Origin: an uncultured Sphingomonadaceae bacterium
Lineage (GTDB): Bacteria; Pseudomonadota; Alphaproteobacteria; Sphingomonadales; Sphingomonadaceae
DNA length: 64,000 nt
Assembly: GCA_947501695.1 (NCBI GenBank)
Contig: CANMWO010000001.1
Span: 186,001 to 250,000 of the forward strand
Direction: 5' to 3'
A model generated the notes under the pieces. The model was not told the DNA's origin. It saw nothing but the letters and a program-made list of their open reading frames with translations, and did not search any database. The translations under genes and the position numbers were made by a program. Shown here in pieces: positions 17,745 to 24,846 of this stretch (position 1 is its first letter; each line of letters begins with the position of its first letter).

Positions 17745-18503
17745 TTAAGACCAATCTCCGCGGCCGGCCATCCATAGGCTGATGGCGGCAACTGCGGCAG
17801 TATCGGCGCGCAAAATGCGGGGGCCAAGCGAAACAGGTACGGATCGGGGTAGGGCGTGGATCATTTCATTCTCATTATCTGCAAAACCGCCTTCGGGACC
17901 AATCAAAATTGCAGCGGGACCATCATTCGCGACCAAGGCGGATCGAAAGCTGCCCTCTCCACGCTCATGAATGCGTTCGTCTGCGAAAAAGAGATGACGG
18001 TCGCTCGGCCACTTGTTTAGCAGCGCCTCGAGTTTGATGAGCGGCTCTAGTTCAGGCAGCGCCGTGCGTTCGCATTGCTCGGCCGCTTCGATCATGTGGG
18101 CGCGCAACTTATCCGGTTTGATAGCCACATTTTGAGTGCGCTGCGTTTGCACCGGAACCATCTTTGTAATCCCCAGTTCGGTGGCTTTTTCTGCAATCCA
18201 GTTAAAACGATCCTTCTTGATCGGTGCCGCCAGCAACCAGAGATCTGGTACATTTTCGCGCTCGCGTGTTTTTCCGTCGACGAGCAATATGATGTCGCGT
18301 TTACCGAGCATGGCGACATGGGCCAGATATTCACCGGTGCGGTCGTCGAATAGCTTCACCGGTTGGCCTTGTTTGATCCGCATCACGTTCAGGAGATAAT
18401 GGGCGTGGCTGCCGTCTAACCGAATTTCCGCGCCCTCGCTGAGTTCAACATCGACATATAAGCGCGGGGCGCTGTGCGGAGGATAGGCAGGTGTGGCAGG
18501 CAT
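17745..18503 (-). CDS. rsmE: 16S rRNA (uracil-1498-N3)-methyltransferase
   Basis: A SPOUT-class methyltransferase of about 252 residues that modifies U1498 of 16S rRNA with SAM. Seen are an N-terminal PUA-like part (HAHYLLNVMRIKQG), KKDRFNWIAEKATELGI, the knot motif LIGPEGGF and LGPRILRADTAAVAAI, all diagnostic of RsmE. I start it at ATG 18503, preceded by CGGAG. An upstream in-frame ATG at 18527 lies inside the REP-like repeat and has no ribosome site. It is divergent from ubiA. Confidence 0.94.
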   Translation of the reverse strand: MPATPAYPPHSAPRLYVDVELSEGAEIRLDGSHAHYLLNVMRIKQGQPVKLFDDRTGEYLAHVAMLGKRDIILLVDGKTRERENVPDLWLLAAPIKKDRFNWIAEKATELGITKMVPVQTQRTQNVAIKPDKLRAHMIEAAEQCERTALPELEPLIKLEALLNKWPSDRHLFFADERIHERGEGSFRSALVANDGPAAILIGPEGGFADNENEMIHALPRSVPVSLGPRILRADTAAVAAISLWMAGRGDWS

Positions 18504-18522
18504 TGTATGAAAACTCCGAATT

Positions 18523-18549
18523 GTCATGCGGAATCAAGTTCAGCATGAC
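18523..18549. repeat. REP-like inverted repeat, copy 1
   Basis: Arms GTCATGCGGAA (18523-18533) and TTCAGCATGAC (18539-18549) pair with one mismatch over a five-base loop. The same design, GTCATNCTGAA-N5-TTCAGNATGAC, recurs at 22776-22808. It sits between the divergent rsmE and ubiA starts and creates spurious N-terminal extensions for both. Confidence 0.6.
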
Positions 18550-18579
18550 GAAGGTTCTAAGTCGATCTATAGAGGCTTT

Positions 18580-19494
18580 ATGTCAACCCAACCGGAAATT
18601 GTACCCGACACCGAATATCGTGGTTTCATCGGCTTGTTACCTGCCGCAGCCCGGCCCTATGCGCTGCTCGCTCGGCTGGATAGGCCCATAGGTTGGTGGC
18701 TGCTCTTTTGGCCCTGTTCTTGGGGCGTTGCTTTGGCAGGAGGAGCGTTACAAAACTGGAACCTTATCCTTTGGCTGCTGCTGGGCTCCGTTGCGATGCG
18801 CGGGGTGGGCTGTGTCTATAATGATATTGTCGATCGGGATCTCGACAAGCAAGTGGAACGCACCCGCTCACGGCCGTTGGCCAGTGGTGCAGTATCGCTT
18901 AAAGCGGCTTGGGTTTGGTTAGGGCTCCTCTGTTTGATCGGACTGACCGTATGGCTGCAGCTTAACCTCGTGGCAAAGCTCGTAGCGCTGGGCAGTCTGG
19001 CATTGGTCGCGGCCTATCCGTTTATGAAGCGAATAACTTGGTGGCCGCAGGCATGGCTCGGGATGGTCTTTTCATGGGGCGCGCTGGTTGGTTGGCTAGC
19101 CATTGTTCCTGAGTTTTCGCCAGCCATGTTGTTGCTCTATGCCGGTTCGATATTTTGGGTCATTGGCTTCGATACGATCTATGCCCTGCAAGACCGCGAA
19201 GATGATGCACTGGCCGGCATTCGTTCAAGCGCGCTAAGGCTTGGTGATAATGTGCGTTTTGGTGTGCTGGTCTTCTACGGGCTAGCGCTGGCAAGTTGGA
19301 TAGGTGTTTTCTGGATTGTCCGCCCACAACTATTGGGCTTGGCTGCACTAATCCCTTTCGCCCTGCACTTATTGTGGCAAGTCGGCACGCTAGACAGCAG
19401 TGACGGGGAAGATGCTCTCAATAAATTTCGATCCAACCGTTTCGCGGGATTACTGATGTTTCTCGCCTGTCTGGTGCTGGGGCAAGCTGGATAA
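18580..19494 (+). CDS. ubiA: 4-hydroxybenzoate polyprenyltransferase
   Basis: An integral membrane prenyltransferase of 304 residues from ATG 18580 (ribosome site AGAGG). It carries both Asp-rich motifs: NDIVDRDLDKQVERTRSRPL and, later, YALQDREDD, and the LDRPIGWWLLFWPC start typical of UbiA. It joins the polyprenyl tail to 4-hydroxybenzoate, the second step of ubiquinone synthesis, in the inner membrane. An in-frame extension to 18526 would be coded by the REP-like repeat and is rejected. Confidence 0.94.
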   Translation: MSTQPEIVPDTEYRGFIGLLPAAARPYALLARLDRPIGWWLLFWPCSWGVALAGGALQNWNLILWLLLGSVAMRGVGCVYNDIVDRDLDKQVERTRSRPLASGAVSLKAAWVWLGLLCLIGLTVWLQLNLVAKLVALGSLALVAAYPFMKRITWWPQAWLGMVFSWGALVGWLAIVPEFSPAMLLLYAGSIFWVIGFDTIYALQDREDDALAGIRSSALRLGDNVRFGVLVFYGLALASWIGVFWIVRPQLLGLAALIPFALHLLWQVGTLDSSDGEDALNKFRSNRFAGLLMFLACLVLGQAG

Positions 19495-19595
19495 GGACAA
19501 CAGTTTCCATAATAGTTACATTGCCTCTTGCAACCTATGTAGATTCTGGCATCTTTAACCGCATAGTTAAAACGAAAAACTCCCGGAGAGCCTGA

Positions 19596-20612
19596 ATGAA
19601 ACAACGCCGCCTTGGTCGCAGCCCGATTTATGTGTCCGATATATGCATGGGGACCATGACATTTGGCAGCGGTGCTGATGAAGCCATGTCTCATAAGATT
19701 ATGGACATGTCTGTCGAAGCGGGCATCAATTTTTTCGATACAGCAGAAAATTATCCTGTCCCGCCCAAGCCGGAATGGGCAGGGGAGACAGAAAAGATCG
19801 TCGGCCGCTGGATGAAGGACAAAGATCGCGACAGCTTGATTATCGCGACCAAAGTGTCCGGGCCCAGCCATGGTTGGATAAGGTCTGCGAAGCGTGCCGG
19901 AATGACCGCATTGGATCGCCACAATATCGTCAAGGCGCTGGATGAGAGCCTGAAGCGACTGCAAACAGACTATATCGATCTTTATCAGACGCATTGGCCC
20001 GATCATGGCATCGCTTATGACGAGACAATGGAAGTGCTCGACGAACAAATCCGGGCCGGAAAAATTCGCGCCATTGGATGTTCGAATGAAACCAGCTGGG
20101 GATTAATGAAGTCGCTGGAAGCTTCGGAACGCCTTGGCGTAACGCGCTATTGCACGATCCAGAATAATTTCAGCATGAACAACCGCCGTTTTGAAGATGA
20201 GTTGGCGCAAGTATGTAAGGAAGAGGGCGTTAGCCTGATCCCTTATTCACCGCTGGGCGGGGGAATGTTGTCCGGTAAATATAATGACGGAGCGACACCG
20301 GAAGGCGCGCGCTTCTCCGCCTATCTTAACCTGGGCGGGCGGCAAAAAAAGATGGCGGAACGGTTCGTCAATCCGAAAACAGAAGAGTCCACCAAGCGCT
20401 TTATGGAAATTGCCGAAGCACTGGATATGGCGCCCGTAACCTTGGCAACAGCCTGGTCAAAGCAGCATGATTTTGTTGCCTCAACCATTGTTGGCGCAAC
20501 CCACACGGATCAACTGGCCGATATTTTTGCAGCCGCTGATGTGGAGTTAAGCGCTGATATCATGAAGCGGATTTACAAGATCAGTCGGGAAATCATGTAT
20601 CCAATGGGCTGA
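19596..20612 (+). CDS. Aldo/keto reductase
   Basis: 338 residues with the AKR tetrad Asp48 (FFDTAENY), Tyr53, Lys86 (IATKVSG) and His133 (YQTHWPD), and C-terminal NADPH-binding elements. It reduces carbonyls to alcohols in the cytoplasm and resembles the Tas/YajO-like branch. It starts after CGGAGAG-type sequence and leads a three-gene rightward run (gaps 44 and 31 bp) with a flavin oxidoreductase and a quinone-type reductase, a combination that suggests detoxification of reactive carbonyls or electrophiles. Confidence 0.92.
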   Translation: MKQRRLGRSPIYVSDICMGTMTFGSGADEAMSHKIMDMSVEAGINFFDTAENYPVPPKPEWAGETEKIVGRWMKDKDRDSLIIATKVSGPSHGWIRSAKRAGMTALDRHNIVKALDESLKRLQTDYIDLYQTHWPDHGIAYDETMEVLDEQIRAGKIRAIGCSNETSWGLMKSLEASERLGVTRYCTIQNNFSMNNRRFEDELAQVCKEEGVSLIPYSPLGGGMLSGKYNDGATPEGARFSAYLNLGGRQKKMAERFVNPKTEESTKRFMEIAEALDMAPVTLATAWSKQHDFVASTIVGATHTDQLADIFAAADVELSADIMKRIYKISREIMYPMG

Positions 20613-20656
20613 CGGTCCAACCTGATTTAACGGAAGCCTAAAGAAAGACCAAAAGC

Positions 20657-21592
20657 ATGAATCGTTTTCTTCAACATACCGGAGCGAGATATCCGATTGT
20701 TCAGGCGCCGATGGGATGGATCGCTCGTTCGCAGCTTGCCTCTGCCGTATGCAATGCCGGGGGTCTCGGCATTATCGAAACATCATCAGGCGAGACCGAA
20801 AATTGTTTGGCGGAAATCGCGAAGATGAGTGACCTGACCGATGCACCATTTGGTGTGAACCTGCCGATCATGTTCCTCAAAGACCCCGCTATTCTCGACC
20901 ACATTTGCGGTTCAGGTGTGAAGTTCGTGACCACTTCTGCAGGCAGCCCTGCCAAGTTTATCGGCCCCCTAAAAGAAGCTGGCATTACGGTTTATCATGC
21001 CGTTCCCACGGTAGATGCGGCAATGAAATGTGTCGAAGCGGGCATTGATGGTTTGGTTGTTGAGGGCGCAGAAGGCGGCGGTTTCAAAAACCCCGAAGAA
21101 GTCTCCACCCTCGTCTTGCTGCAAGCGATCCGCCGTCAATCTGACATACCGATGGTTGCCGCTGGCGGTATTGCTGATGGCAAGGGCATGGCGGCGGCCT
21201 TTGCGCTGGGCGCTGAAGCAGTCCAGATGGGTACGCGCTTTGTTTCCAGCGCAGAAAGCCCGGTGCATCACAATTACAAGCAGGCGATATTAGATGCCAA
21301 GGAAACTGGTACCTATGTTCTAAACAAGAAAGCGACACCTTGTATCCGCGCCCTTAAAACCGAGCGCACCGCGAAAATCTATGAAGACGGCCTGATGCCG
21401 CCCGATACGTTCAAGGGCATATTGGACGTGTATTTTGGCGGCGATATGGAGGCTGCTGTCGGTCTGGCCGGACAATCATCCGGTTTGATTGACGAGGTAA
21501 AAACTGCCAAACAGATTATCGACGAAACGGTAAGTGAATTTTTCGAAATCACCGAGCGTATGAGTGCCCTGAACGCTTCAAAGACATTTTAA
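20657..21592 (+). CDS. NAD(P)H-dependent flavin oxidoreductase (nitronate monooxygenase-like)
   Basis: 311 residues, FMN-binding TIM barrel of the NMO/FabK family: PIVQAPMGWIA at the start, and AAGGIADGKGMAAAFALGAEAVQMGTRF for the FMN phosphate. The usual catalytic EAGGH (or ESGGH) motif reads GAEGGGFKNP, so the histidine used to deprotonate nitroalkanes is replaced by Phe. True nitronate monooxygenase activity is therefore doubtful, and an NADPH:quinone or enoyl-type reductase is at least as likely. It lies mid-operon between the aldo/keto reductase and the quinone-type reductase. Confidence 0.85.
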   Translation: MNRFLQHTGARYPIVQAPMGWIARSQLASAVCNAGGLGIIETSSGETENCLAEIAKMSDLTDAPFGVNLPIMFLKDPAILDHICGSGVKFVTTSAGSPAKFIGPLKEAGITVYHAVPTVDAAMKCVEAGIDGLVVEGAEGGGFKNPEEVSTLVLLQAIRRQSDIPMVAAGGIADGKGMAAAFALGAEAVQMGTRFVSSAESPVHHNYKQAILDAKETGTYVLNKKATPCIRALKTERTAKIYEDGLMPPDTFKGILDVYFGGDMEAAVGLAGQSSGLIDEVKTAKQIIDETVSEFFEITERMSALNASKTF

Positions 21593-21623
21593 ACGACACA
21601 AAAATAGAAGAAGGAAATTCTAG

Positions 21624-22754
21624 ATGAGTATTGAAAACGCAAAACAATTGATCTCTCTTGTCACCGAGGATGGCAAATCGATCCTGTCCATTGAACCGTG
21701 TAAATTGCCGGAATTGAAGGACCATGAAGTCGTCGTGCAGATGGAAGCAGTACCGATTAATCCGTCCGATCTCGGTTTGCTGACAGCTGCTGCGAATATG
21801 GACACGGTGCGCAGTGAGACAGTTGATGGAAACCCAGCGCTGGTTGCTGATGTTGACGCGGCGATGCAGCCTTTCTTCAAAGGCCGCGCAGGTAAAAAAC
21901 TTGCCGCTGGTAACGAAGGCGCTGGCACAGTTGTTGCCGCAGGATCTTCCGATGCAGCACAAGCGTTGATGGGCAAGACAGTCACCATCGTTGGCGGCGA
22001 AATGTATCGCACCCACCGTGTTATGCCGGCGATGATGTGCGTGCCAATGCCGGAAGGTGCAGCTGCGAAAGAAGGCGCTTCGCTTTTTGTTAATCCGATG
22101 ACCGTGCAAGGCTTCCTAAACACCATGCGTGCAGAAGGACATGAAGGTCTGGTTCACACTGCTGCGGCTTCCAACCTTGGTCAAATGCTTGCCAAGCTTT
22201 GCATCAAAGAAGGTGTGCCATTGGTTGCGATTGTGCGTTCCGACGAGCAGAAGAAAATTCTCACCGATATTGGTCTGACCCATGTGATCGACAGCACCAA
22301 AGATAGCTTCATGGCTGATTTGATCGCCGCTCTAGCAGAAACCGGCGCAACGCTTGGTTTTGATGCAATTGGTGGCGGCAAGATGGCGAGCTATATCCTG
22401 ACCGCGATGGAAAAAGCAGCGGCAGTGCGCGGCGCGGAATTCAGTGTTTACGGTTCCACCGTCAACAAGCAGGTTTATATCTATGGTCGCCTCGATACCG
22501 GCGAAACAATCCTGGGTGGCGGTCTCGGTCTCTATTGGGGCGTTGGCGGCTGGTTGCTCACACCACATCTCGAAAAAGTCGGCGGCGAACGCATGATGGA
22601 AATGCGGATGTATTGCGTTGAAGAGCGCAACGGTATTTTCAACAGCGAATATACCAGCGAGATTAGCTTGCTTGATATGATCGATCCGGAAGTCGCCAAG
22701 GGTTACGAAAAGAAAGCCACGGGTGAGAAGGTCTTGGTCAACCCGAGTTTGTAA
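21624..22754 (+). CDS. Zinc-binding-dehydrogenase-type (MDR) quinone/enoyl reductase
   Basis: 376 residues of the medium-chain dehydrogenase superfamily. The N-terminal GroES-like half contains VPINPSDLGLL and AGNEGAGTVV. The Rossmann half contains HTAAASNLGQMLAKL and FDAIGGGKM. The absence of the catalytic-zinc Cys/His set fits the NADPH:quinone oxidoreductase branch rather than alcohol dehydrogenase. An AAGAAGG ribosome site precedes the ATG. It is the last gene of the redox trio and runs into the inverted repeat at 22776-22808. Confidence 0.88.
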   Translation: MSIENAKQLISLVTEDGKSILSIEPCKLPELKDHEVVVQMEAVPINPSDLGLLTAAANMDTVRSETVDGNPALVADVDAAMQPFFKGRAGKKLAAGNEGAGTVVAAGSSDAAQALMGKTVTIVGGEMYRTHRVMPAMMCVPMPEGAAAKEGASLFVNPMTVQGFLNTMRAEGHEGLVHTAAASNLGQMLAKLCIKEGVPLVAIVRSDEQKKILTDIGLTHVIDSTKDSFMADLIAALAETGATLGFDAIGGGKMASYILTAMEKAAAVRGAEFSVYGSTVNKQVYIYGRLDTGETILGGGLGLYWGVGGWLLTPHLEKVGGERMMEMRMYCVEERNGIFNSEYTSEISLLDMIDPEVAKGYEKKATGEKVLVNPSL

Positions 22755-22775
22755 GAACGTTATCCATTCCCTGAT

Positions 22776-22808
22776 TTCGTCATCCTGAATTTCGTTCAGG
22801 ATGACGAA
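22776..22808. repeat. REP-like inverted repeat, copy 2 (perfect 14-bp stem)
   Basis: TTCGTCATCCTGAA (22776-22789) and TTCAGGATGACGAA (22795-22808) form a perfect stem with a five-base loop. It lies between convergent genes and supplies the last codons and stop (Ser-Ser-Ser-stop) of the PNPOx-like gene. It may act as a bidirectional transcription block. Same family as 18523-18549. Confidence 0.7.
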
Positions 22809-23425
22809 TGGCGGGCCGCATTTTCCTTTAACGCCTTGTTCTCGGCGGTTAGCCGAGCGATTTCTTCCTGCAAAGGTTCCGCGGCAAGATCGACCATCTC
22901 TTTGGTAAACCGCGGGATGATATGTTGCGGGCAGTTCCAGTCATAGGACTCGAGCGATAGCGTCATCAATCGCTCTGGCTCACCTGGATAGTCGGCGTCG
23001 ATGATCCGCTCGGCAAGCTCAGGATTGGCGTCGAGCGGATGAACCGTCATATGGGCAAGCAGCTTCAATCGCTTGCGCCGCGGGTAGTCGACCATGAATA
23101 GAGCGACCCGATCATCTGCACGGACATTCCCGAGGCTGATATATTGCCGGTTGCCGCGGAAATCCGCAAAACCGAGCGTTTTGTCGTCGAGGACTTTCAG
23201 AAAGCCGGGCGGACCACCGCGATGCTGCACATAGGGCCAGCCATTTTCTGAAACACTAGCCATGTAAAAGCTGTCGCGCGCGGCAATGAAGGCCTTTGCT
23301 CGTTCGTCAAAAAGGTCAAAGCGGCGATCACCGGAAAAATCTGCCCATTGTTCGCGCGCACCATTTTCGGACTGGGCCTCGCGGACACTATTGGTTGTAA
23401 GCATGTCGAGAAATTTATAAGCCAT
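22796..23425 (-). CDS. Pyridoxamine 5'-phosphate oxidase-like flavin protein
   Basis: About 209 residues. The stretch FYMASVSENGWPYVQHRGGPPGFLKVLDD, followed by RGNRQYISLGNV and DDRVALFMVDYP, is typical of the PNPOx-like split-barrel group of FMN/F420-binding proteins. ATG 23425 is preceded by GTGGAGACAG; an ATG at 23458 would add 11 unrelated residues. The C-terminal 40 residues form a charged helix. It follows the VOC gene by 79 bp and probably shares its SoxR-controlled promoter, pointing to a role in handling redox-active small molecules (inference). Confidence 0.86.
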   Translation of the reverse strand: MAYKFLDMLTTNSVREAQSENGAREQWADFSGDRRFDLFDERAKAFIAARDSFYMASVSENGWPYVQHRGGPPGFLKVLDDKTLGFADFRGNRQYISLGNVRADDRVALFMVDYPRRKRLKLLAHMTVHPLDANPELAERIIDADYPGEPERLMTLSLESYDWNCPQHIIPRFTKEMVDLAAEPLQEEIARLTAENKALKENAARHSSS

Positions 23426-23504
23426 GGTCTGTCTCCACGGTCCGGTTCGGGCCGCCATCGCGAAAGGTTACGCGCTGGCGACCCGGATGGGAAGGTCTGC
23501 TCGA

Positions 23505-23897
23505 TCAGGTGTAACTGACGATTTCAAACTCTATGCCGTTCCAGTCGAAGAAATAGAAACGCCGACCCGGATCATAATCGTCATGGCCAAAGGGCTTTAA
23601 TCCCGCCGCGACAACTTTCGCTTCGACGGCATTCAGGTCATCGACGGTCATTGCGACATGATTCATCGGCTGACTTTTCTCGAAGGTCGGGCCAGCACCA
23701 TCGTTGGCGGCCTTTACACCTTCATTGGTATAAAGCGCGAGATATTGATCGTCAGTCCCAACGTGGATCGTGTGGCCACCCGACATTGATGGCCCCTCCC
23801 ACCGGATATGCCAGCCAAATAGGTCGTGCATCAGGGCGGCGGACCGCTTTGGGTTGCTCACCGTCATGTTCACATGTTCCAGTTTTGCATTTGTCAT
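23505..23897 (-). CDS. VOC-family (glyoxalase-fold) protein
   Basis: 130 residues with two beta-alpha-beta-beta-beta modules. Candidate metal ligands are His9 (LEHVNM), a Glu or His in the centre, His (MNHVAMTVDD) and the C-terminal Glu in IEFEIV. Such proteins include glyoxalases, extradiol dioxygenases and thiol transferases for drugs, so the substrate is open. It is divergent from soxR, and a SoxR-type promoter (-35 TTGACC, 19-bp spacer, -10 TACGAA) points straight at it. Confidence 0.88.
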   Translation of the reverse strand: MTNAKLEHVNMTVSNPKRSAALMHDLFGWHIRWEGPSMSGGHTIHVGTDDQYLALYTNEGVKAANDGAGPTFEKSQPMNHVAMTVDDLNAVEAKVVAAGLKPFGHDDYDPGRRFYFFDWNGIEFEIVSYT

Positions 23898-23992
23898 TTG
23901 TCATATCCTTTTCCTTGTTTTTGCGTTTTTTGGACAGAATGGAGGCATGATTCAGAGGTTTCAAAACATGCCTTTTCTGCCCTCACTTGCGA

Positions 23993-24023
23993 TTCGTACA
24001 ACCTCAAGCTAAGTTGAGGTCAA
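23993..24023 (-). promoter_or_regulatory. SoxR box in a 19-bp-spacer promoter
   Basis: CCTCAAGCTAAGTTGAGG (24002-24019) differs at two central positions from the enterobacterial SoxR site as I recall it. Read leftward, it fills the spacer between -35 TTGACC (24023-24018) and -10 TACGAA (23998-23993), exactly 19 bp, the overlong spacer that MerR-family activators correct. It should drive the VOC-PNPOx operon when SoxR is oxidised and may also limit soxR expression. Confidence 0.85.
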
Positions 24024-24051
24024 GAGATTATTTTGCAGGAACGACATTGCT

Positions 24052-24495
24052 ATGCCCGAAACCAAATCCCTGACCATCGGCGCGCTGGCAACGCGCACTG
24101 GCCTTTCGGTTTCGGCCATCCGTTTTTATGAGGAAAAGGGGCTCGTCGAGCCCTTTCGCTCCAGCGGCGGTCAACGGCGCTTTTTACGCTCGGACATCCG
24201 ACGCTTGTCCTTCGTCCTGATCGCGCAACAATTGGGTCTGACGATCGGAGAGATTGAGCATCAGCTGGCGGGCCTTCCGCACGGCCGCACACCGACGCAG
24301 GCAGACTGGACGCGGATCAGCAAAGCCATGCGCAAGGTGATTGACGCGCGGATCGCGGAATTGGAACGGACCCGCGACCGGCTGGATGGATGCATTGGTT
24401 GTGGCTGTTTGAGCTTGAAGAAATGTGCGCTCTACAATCCGGAGGATCGGGTTGGGGTGAAAGGGTCTGGGCCAAGGTTGATTTTGGAGGATTAG
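24052..24495 (+). CDS. soxR: Redox-sensing MerR-family activator
   Basis: 147 residues: MerR winged helix-turn-helix (TIGALATRTGLSVSAIRFYE), a dimerisation helix and the [2Fe-2S] cluster set Cys114-X2-Cys117-X-Cys119-X5-Cys125, the SoxR pattern. Oxidation of the cluster by redox-active compounds or superoxide activates target promoters. No soxS is present, as is normal outside enterics; the likely direct target is the divergent VOC-PNPOx operon through the box at 24002-24019. Confidence 0.95.
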   Translation: MPETKSLTIGALATRTGLSVSAIRFYEEKGLVEPFRSSGGQRRFLRSDIRRLSFVLIAQQLGLTIGEIEHQLAGLPHGRTPTQADWTRISKAMRKVIDARIAELERTRDRLDGCIGCGCLSLKKCALYNPEDRVGVKGSGPRLILED

Positions 24496-24546
24496 ATTAA
24501 TTCGTTTGGCTCAATTTTTAAGAAGCGCAGTTGCGAGCATTTAGTT

Positions 24547-24846
24547 TTATGCTCGTAAGTTATCGATGTATTCTTCCAGCTTGCTGACAGTATTCTGAGC
24601 TTCAGTAGAGTCTCTATCTCCCATCCCGATATAATTTCTCTCTATATCAAGTAGATATTCAACGACGTCCTCGAAAGGTATGTTGTTCCAAATCATCCCG
24701 GCAGCACGGATCAGATAAGTGTCATACTCATCTTCGCAGTCTTCTCGATCATCGCTTAGCCCAATAGGATCCCACGAATTCCAACCAATTTCCCTAAGGC
24801 CTTTGAGTTGTTTGGCCGATCCAAGTTTTGGTATTGAGTTTTTCAC
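24547..24846 (-). CDS. Small acidic protein translated from the end of smc (unknown function)
   Basis: 99 residues starting at GTG 24846, which directly follows the smc stop (TGAGTG), with GGAG just upstream inside smc. The motif WDPIGL followed by EDEYDTYLIRAAGMI recalls small proteins of the DUF1871 type, a match made from memory and tentative. Acidic and largely helical, no signal peptide. Its base composition is visibly more A/T-rich than smc, which hints at later acquisition. Direct abutment implies translational coupling with Smc. It could instead be an immunity-like protein carried passively. Confidence 0.65.
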   Translation of the reverse strand: MKNSIPKLGSAKQLKGLREIGWNSWDPIGLSDDREDCEDEYDTYLIRAAGMIWNNIPFEDVVEYLLDIERNYIGMGDRDSTEAQNTVSKLEEYIDNLRA

